Part shown: positions 60,104 to 64,000 of the stretch, piece by piece
How positions within the stretch are numbered: position 1 is the first letter of the stretch
Layout of the letters: every line of letters begins with the position of its first letter
Assembly (NCBI GenBank): GCA_963798705.1
Contig: CAWCTW010000005.1
Span: 682,001-746,000 of the forward strand
Source: AC-56 sp963798705
GTDB lineage: Bacteria > Actinomycetota > Thermoleophilia > Solirubrobacterales > 70-9
Length of the DNA: 64,000 nucleotides
Direction of reading: 5' to 3'
Notes under the pieces: generated by a model
Told to the model about the DNA's origin: nothing
What the model saw: the letters and a program-made list of their open reading frames with translations, nothing else
The model's database searches: none
Made by a program: the position numbers and the translations under genes

Positions 60104-61108
60104 CTATTCCTTGTCCGGCAGTTGGTCCCGTCCTCGCAGCGCCGCCCGTGTGCGGGTGTGCGACCAGACGCGGTCCGCCCCCGCCCAGGCGGCGAAGGTC
60201 AGCCCGCCGACAATGCCGGTCACCGTCGACAGCACGCCCGCTGCGGCCACCGCGGCCACGCCGTCCCTGCCCAGAATGAGCACTGCAGCTGCCGCTCCTG
60301 TGCTCGGCCCGATCGGAAGCTGGGTCAACACGACCATCGCGATGAGAACCGCGATCGCGTCGAGAAGCGAGGCGTCCACGCCCACTCCACGCAGAAGCAG
60401 CCAGTTGCGAGCCACCTGGGCGAAGACGGCGATCAACACGAACGCGACCAGTCGGCCACCACCCCGCAGGTTGCGAAGCACCGCGAGCCCGCTCCACAGC
60501 AGGCGTCCCTCGCGCAGCGCCAGGTGGCGCAGCCCGGCGCTCAGGCCGAGGATCACCACCAGGCAGACGATGGGCAGCCACCACGGCAGGCCGAGCGGGA
60601 CCACGAGCGTGAACGAGGTGAGCGCGGCGAGCGTCGCCTCGACCGCGAGGATCGGGAACTCGGCGGCGATGAGAGTCGACACCCCCGGGCTCTCGGCCGG
60701 GGACGAGCGACGAAGCGCCGCGATGCGCGCCGCCGTTCCCACCTGCGCGTTGAGCAGGCTCCCCACATAGCCCATGCTGGACGCGCGATAGAGGATCCGG
60801 CGCGCGACGGTCCCTCCCGCCGCCTGAATGCATATGTGCCAGGCCTCGCTGCGTGCGAGCAGCGCCACGAGCTGGAGCGCGGCGGCGGCGAGGAGGACTC
60901 CGATCGAAGCGCTCGACAGGGCAGTCGAGAACTCGTCGCGGTGGCCCCAGAGGATGGCCACCAGCACCGCCGCCGCAGCGACGGCCCCCACGATCGTGAC
61001 CGACTTCCTGTGCCGGTCGCCAAAGCGGTGCGCGCGCCGCCAAATGGTTGCCACGCGCGACGCGATCACGGGCTCACGTTCATCCGAGCGATTGCTCACG
61101 GGCGGCAT
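60104..61108 (-). CDS. LPG-synthase-type membrane flippase domain protein
   Basis: A 334-residue polytopic protein of the lysylphosphatidylglycerol synthetase transmembrane (DUF cluster PF03706-type) family without the aminoacyl-transferase domain. Helices include VTIVGAVAAAAVLVAILWG, IGVLLAAAALQLVALLARSEAWHICI and QLPIGPSTGAAAAVLILGRDG; the ALLNAQVGTAARIAALRR and LPIGPSTG segments are conserved in the family. Such stand-alone proteins are thought to move lipids or polyprenols across the membrane. ATG at 61108 is chosen; the frame is open 14 codons further. It is co-directional with the PAP2 gene. Confidence 0.8.
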   Translation of the reverse strand: MPPVSNRSDEREPVIASRVATIWRRAHRFGDRHRKSVTIVGAVAAAAVLVAILWGHRDEFSTALSSASIGVLLAAAALQLVALLARSEAWHICIQAAGGTVARRILYRASSMGYVGSLLNAQVGTAARIAALRRSSPAESPGVSTLIAAEFPILAVEATLAALTSFTLVVPLGLPWWLPIVCLVVILGLSAGLRHLALREGRLLWSGLAVLRNLRGGGRLVAFVLIAVFAQVARNWLLLRGVGVDASLLDAIAVLIAMVVLTQLPIGPSTGAAAAVLILGRDGVAAVAAAGVLSTVTGIVGGLTFAAWAGADRVWSHTRTRAALRGRDQLPDKE

Positions 61109-61155
61109 CGTGCCACCAAGGCGGCTAACGACCGGTTGTTGCACTCCCAAGGCTC

Positions 61156-61184
61156 CGAGAGCCCACTTTCCAAGCGGGCTCTCG
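61156..61184. terminator. Hairpin between flippase and methyltransferase genes
   Basis: CGAGAGCCC (61156-61164) and GGGCTCTCG (61176-61184) form a perfect 9-bp stem around an 11-base loop. It is upstream of the flippase gene and downstream of the methyltransferase gene (both minus strand), so it likely terminates the latter. It could also be a dispersed repeat. Confidence 0.5.
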
Positions 61185-61282
61185 CTAGTTGGGGCGGCCA
61201 GATTCGAGCTCGCGAATTCTCGGGGCCTGCCGGGCGGCTCCAGCGGTGGACGCGTCCGTGAGCGCCCTCCCGGATTCCATCC

Positions 61283-62140
61283 TCACCCCACGCGGCCCTC
61301 GGCGACCCCTCCCCACGTCACGGCGGGGCAGGCGTAGGAGCCGTCCTCCTCGCGGTAGTCCTTGACGCCCTCGAGGATGGCGTCGTGCGTGGCCTGTCGC
61401 TCGTCTTCGGGCAGCGCGCCGATCACCCGCGCAATTGGGCCGGCCAGTCGCACGAGCGCGTCCCAGAAGTCGTCGTCGTCGGCGTAGCGGAACTCGAAGG
61501 CGATCTCCTCGATGTCCAGCTCGCCGAAGCCCGCACCGGTGACGAGCTCCCGGGTGCGGTCGGGATCGGCCAGGGCGAAGATCCCGGGCGCTCCGGGCTC
61601 GGGCGGCGGAATGTGACCACGCTGGACGAGCGTCATCCCCGGGATCGCGGCCCACGGATTGCGTTCGGGGGCGGCCCAGACCGCAAAGGCGAGCCGGCCG
61701 CCGTCCCGCAGCACGCGCCTCGTCTCCCTCAGCGCCGCAGCCGGATCCGCCATCAGCATGTAGCCCCAGCGGCAGGCGACGCCATCCACGCTGTCCTCCT
61801 CGAGGTCCATGCGCTCCGCGTCCATCACGCGATGCTCGACGTTGCTGAGGCCGCGTCCCTCGCCGTTGCGTCTCGCCACCTCGACCATGTGCTGCGCGAA
61901 GTCGGTCGAGACAACCCGACCGTCATCGCCGACGCGCGGCGCGATCATGAACCCGAGGTCCCCGGTGCCCGCTGCCAGGTCGAGGATGGTCTGCCCCGGC
62001 TCCGGAGCCAGCTTCTCCGCGACCCAGTCGTTCGCAGGTGCGGTGACCCGCATGAGCCACTCGCGCCGCTCCTCCCAGCCCGAGGCCATCTCCTCCCAGG
62101 TCTCGTGGCTGAGCTCGCGGTACTCGTCCAGATTGCTCAT
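61283..62140 (-). CDS. Class I SAM-dependent methyltransferase
   Basis: A 285-residue methyltransferase: ILDLAAGTGDLGFMIAPRVGDDGRVVSTDFAQHMVEVAR is motif I and its following strand, HRVMDAERMDLEEDSVDGVACRWGYMLMADPAAALRETRRVLRDGGRLAFAVWAA covers motifs II-III of the UbiE/ubiquinone-type group. The C-terminal half is acidic. The acceptor is not predictable. ATG at 62140 follows GAGGAGCG; the ATG directly before it is equally close. Confidence 0.9.
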   Translation of the reverse strand: MSNLDEYRELSHETWEEMASGWEERREWLMRVTAPANDWVAEKLAPEPGQTILDLAAGTGDLGFMIAPRVGDDGRVVSTDFAQHMVEVARRNGEGRGLSNVEHRVMDAERMDLEEDSVDGVACRWGYMLMADPAAALRETRRVLRDGGRLAFAVWAAPERNPWAAIPGMTLVQRGHIPPPEPGAPGIFALADPDRTRELVTGAGFGELDIEEIAFEFRYADDDDFWDALVRLAGPIARVIGALPEDERQATHDAILEGVKDYREEDGSYACPAVTWGGVAEGRVG

Positions 62141-62252
62141 CATCGCTCCTCGCGTTGCCTGCAAACGGCGCCGACGCTAACGGTTGCGAAGGGAGAAGTC
62201 ATCCTGAGCCAGCGAACGACGAGCCATGACCCCGCGCTGACCAGGCAAACCC

Positions 62253-62867
62253 TCAGGGAAGCGAGGCGCCGGCGGACCCCGCACCGAGGGCGGAGCTGGC
62301 CGCCGCCCGGAAGGTCGAGACCTGGAGCTCGATCAGCTCCTCGCGGCTCAGCCCCGGATCGGCTACCCAGCTCGCGGTCGTAGCCCGAACGAATTCCAGC
62401 CAGCCGAGCACCGCGTGTCGGAGCCGCGGCGTCGGCGAAACGCCCATCCGCTCGATCATTCGGCCCGCGACCGAGTGGTAGGCAGCATCGACGATGGCTC
62501 TGACCTCCGCGTCGGCCGCGACCGCCGGCAGCAGGTACGGGCTCTGCGCGACGACCGTCACGAAGCGCTCGAGCCCGATGCGGAAGCGGTCGGCGGCGGG
62601 CAGCGCCGGGTCGGGATCACTTGCAAGGTCGGCTCGAGCGACCGCCACGCGCAGAACCTCGCGAAAGAGCTGGCGCTTGCTGTCGAAGTAGTTGAACACG
62701 AGGCCCTTGGACACTCCCGCTCGCGTGGCGATCTCCGCGATCGTCACCTCGCCGTAGGGTCGGGACCCGAAGGTCGCGATCGCGACCTCGAGCAGCTGCT
62801 CGCGGCGCTCGTCGGGATCCAGGCGGGTGCGTGGGAGTGGTCGCGCGGGCATGGGGCTGCGGGTCAT
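62253..62867 (-). CDS. TetR-family regulator
   Basis: A 204-residue regulator with DNA-binding domain at about 18-62 (RREQLLEVAIATFGSRPYGEVTIAEIATRAGVSKGLVFNYFDSKRQLFREVL) and a helical ligand domain. ATG at 62867 has no clear ribosome site; ATG five codons later is possible. Two 18-bp palindromes occupy the spacer to the divergent secreted-protein gene (62868-62993), so it probably represses itself and that gene. The methyltransferase downstream on the same strand may be co-expressed. Confidence 0.9.
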   Translation of the reverse strand: MTRSPMPARPLPRTRLDPDERREQLLEVAIATFGSRPYGEVTIAEIATRAGVSKGLVFNYFDSKRQLFREVLRVAVARADLASDPDPALPAADRFRIGLERFVTVVAQSPYLLPAVAADAEVRAIVDAAYHSVAGRMIERMGVSPTPRLRHAVLGWLEFVRATTASWVADPGLSREELIELQVSTFRAAASSALGAGSAGASLP

Positions 62868-62882
62868 CGGCGGCTTCGGGCT

Positions 62883-62941
62883 ATTGACCGCATGTTCAAT
62901 AGATGCTACTGTGCCTCGCGGCTATTGACCAGCGGGTCAAT
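62883..62941. promoter_or_regulatory. Two TetR operators in the divergent spacer
   Basis: ATTGACC-GCAT-GTTCAAT (62883-62900, 6 of 7 arm bases paired) and ATTGACC-AGCG-GGTCAAT (62924-62941, perfect 7-bp arms). Both are preceded by GGCT or GGCT-like bases and lie 41 bases apart centre to centre. The first is 16 bases from the TetR start; the second lies about 53 bases before the secreted-protein start. They fit a repressor that controls both directions. Confidence 0.75.
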
Positions 62942-62993
62942 TGCAGTCGCAGCGTCACTGCGGCGCCGAGTCCAGTCCAGAGACGGGAGAGCC

Positions 62994-64000
62994 ATGATCG
63001 ACCACTCAAAGCAGTCCTCACGTACCTTGATCGCGGCCGGCGCGGTGGTCATGCTCGCCAGCTTCGTCCTGCTGTGGACGCCCGGCGCACAGGCGGCTGC
63101 ATGCAAGCAGCCGAAGGCCCCGAACGCGCCCCCCTGCAATCCCGCCCTCGCGGCCTCGCCGTGGGGCGCTCCACACCGTTCGAGCTACGCGCAGGGCTCG
63201 GCGGCGATCCCGGGGCTCCTCCCCCACCACAGGGTGAAGACGCGCCACGTCGAGCTGCCGGGCGCGCCAATCGTGCTCGACTTCTCGAACAGGTACCACG
63301 ACGGCGGCCGAGCCGTTTGGGGCTCGCTGATCAACTCGCCGGATCGGCGGGGCGTGTTCAAGCTCGATGCCGACACCGGAAAGCTCGTCGACGTCTACTT
63401 CCCGGACGAGCGCGAGACGGATCCGCCCGAGCCCTCTCAGGGAAGCATCAGCGGCGCCTACAACCTGCTCACGCGCGAGGGGCGCTTCATCGTCCCGCGC
63501 CAGCGCGACATCGAGGTCTTCGCCGACAGTAGGGCCGGCGCGAGGGGGTCGAAGAAGCGGCGCAACTCGCCGATCCGGCTGGTGAAGCGGTTCCAGGTTC
63601 CCGCCGACGCCTTCTGCCGAAGCGACGACGCATTCGTCGGCGCGACGATGACCTACGACGGCAAGCTCGCGCTTGCAACGGCGCAGGGGATGATCGTGGT
63701 CATGCCACGCAACGCCAAGCGGATGACACCGCGCAACGTGCGCGTGCTTTCGATCAATGGCAATGATTGCTCGGACCCCTCGGTTCCCACGGCCGACCTC
63801 GAGCAGGTCTCCAACAGCATCGCGGTCGACGAGAAGGGCGGCATCTACGTCGTCACGTCGGAGCGAATGCGGAAGGTCCGGTGGAACCGGCGTTCCCGGC
63901 GGCTGGAGCCGGCGTGGAGTGCCCCGTACGAGACCGGCGGCGGCGGCGGCGACATCCGCCTCGGCGAGGGGTCCGGCTCGACGCCGTCGCTCATGGGCAC
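62994..64000 (+). CDS. Secreted protein, probable beta-propeller, 3' end outside the window
   Basis: An open frame from ATG at 62994 to the window end (335 codons, no stop). Residues about 10-34 are a signal peptide (TLIAAGAVVMLASFVLLWTPGAQAA). The mature part starts with cysteine-containing ACKQPKAPNAPPCNPALAAS, then LPGAPIVLDFSNRYHDGGRAVWGSLI, GVFKLDADTGKLVDVYFP, GATMTYDGKLALATAQGMIVVM and NSIAVDEKGGIYVVTSERMRKVRW, repeated strand pairs like propeller blades. GGGAGAG precedes the ATG. Family and ligand are not recognised. The divergent TetR gene probably controls it. Confidence 0.8.
   Translation, partial: MIDHSKQSSRTLIAAGAVVMLASFVLLWTPGAQAAACKQPKAPNAPPCNPALAASPWGAPHRSSYAQGSAAIPGLLPHHRVKTRHVELPGAPIVLDFSNRYHDGGRAVWGSLINSPDRRGVFKLDADTGKLVDVYFPDERETDPPEPSQGSISGAYNLLTREGRFIVPRQRDIEVFADSRAGARGSKKRRNSPIRLVKRFQVPADAFCRSDDAFVGATMTYDGKLALATAQGMIVVMPRNAKRMTPRNVRVLSINGNDCSDPSVPTADLEQVSNSIAVDEKGGIYVVTSERMRKVRWNRRSRRLEPAWSAPYETGGGGGDIRLGEGSGSTPSLMG

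Noticed and set aside
61190..61235. tRNA 3'-end-like sequence (TGGGGCGGCCAGATTCGAGC)
   Set aside because: The T-arm has a mismatch, and no anticodon arm or matching acceptor strand follows, so it is not a functional tRNA; at most it is a degraded fragment.

Overview
The window is a 64 kb stretch of very GC-rich chromosome. Dense, often overlapping genes, GTG starts, F420-type oxidoreductases, MMPL and WS/DGAT proteins, NarL-type signalling and many secreted beta-propellers point to an actinobacterium. A soil member of the Thermoleophilia (Solirubrobacterales-like) is my best guess, but it is an inference from gene content. No rRNA, CRISPR array, integrase or intact insertion sequence was seen. 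Two tRNA genes, Glu(CTC) and Leu(CAG), are present.

Region by region. 0-12 kb: zinc-ribbon protein and DEAD-box helicase; a fatty-acid desaturase/CFA-type methyltransferase pair; a GAF-domain regulator upstream of an HbpS-like protein, a glutathione-independent formaldehyde dehydrogenase and an aldo/keto reductase; a metallophosphoesterase overlapping a lytic transglycosylase. 12-19 kb: an accessory zone with two pseudogenes (deazaflavin nitroreductase, SnoaL-like), an autoregulated TetR/glycosyltransferase pair, a toxin/antitoxin-like pair, and two broken copies of the 3' half of tRNA-Glu beside the intact tRNA, read as scars of past island integration. 19-31 kb: patatin, SDR, LmeA-like and MMPL genes, then a TetR gene whose paired palindromic operators recur upstream of an arylsulfotransferase / hydrolase / sulfatase operon. 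31-36 kb: a haloalkane dehalogenase translationally coupled to a 1166-residue aldehyde dehydrogenase/alcohol oxidase fusion. 36-48 kb: cold-shock protein, transport and amidotransferase genes, a hydrolase / alpha-hydroxyacid oxidase / wax-ester synthase run, two F420-type enzymes, acetolactate decarboxylase and an antiporter. 48-64 kb: membrane proteins (one with a presenilin-like GxGD motif), a two-component system flanked by two small secreted-protein genes that share a 19-bp promoter box, an MFS pump, lipid phosphatase and flippase-like genes, and a TetR gene divergent from a secreted protein cut by the window end.

Three groups look like coherent, little-described systems. (1) The histidine kinase/response regulator at 52.2-54.2 kb with its box GGTC(C/G)TA(G/C)GACC(A/T)ATGTCC upstream of a His-rich exported peptide and of a second exported protein. 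(2) The dehalogenase plus aldehyde dehydrogenase/alcohol oxidase fusion, which together could take a haloalkane or alcohol to an acid. (3) The TetR/MMPL/arylsulfotransferase/sulfatase regulon defined by CATAY-N3-RTATG operators that cover start codons.
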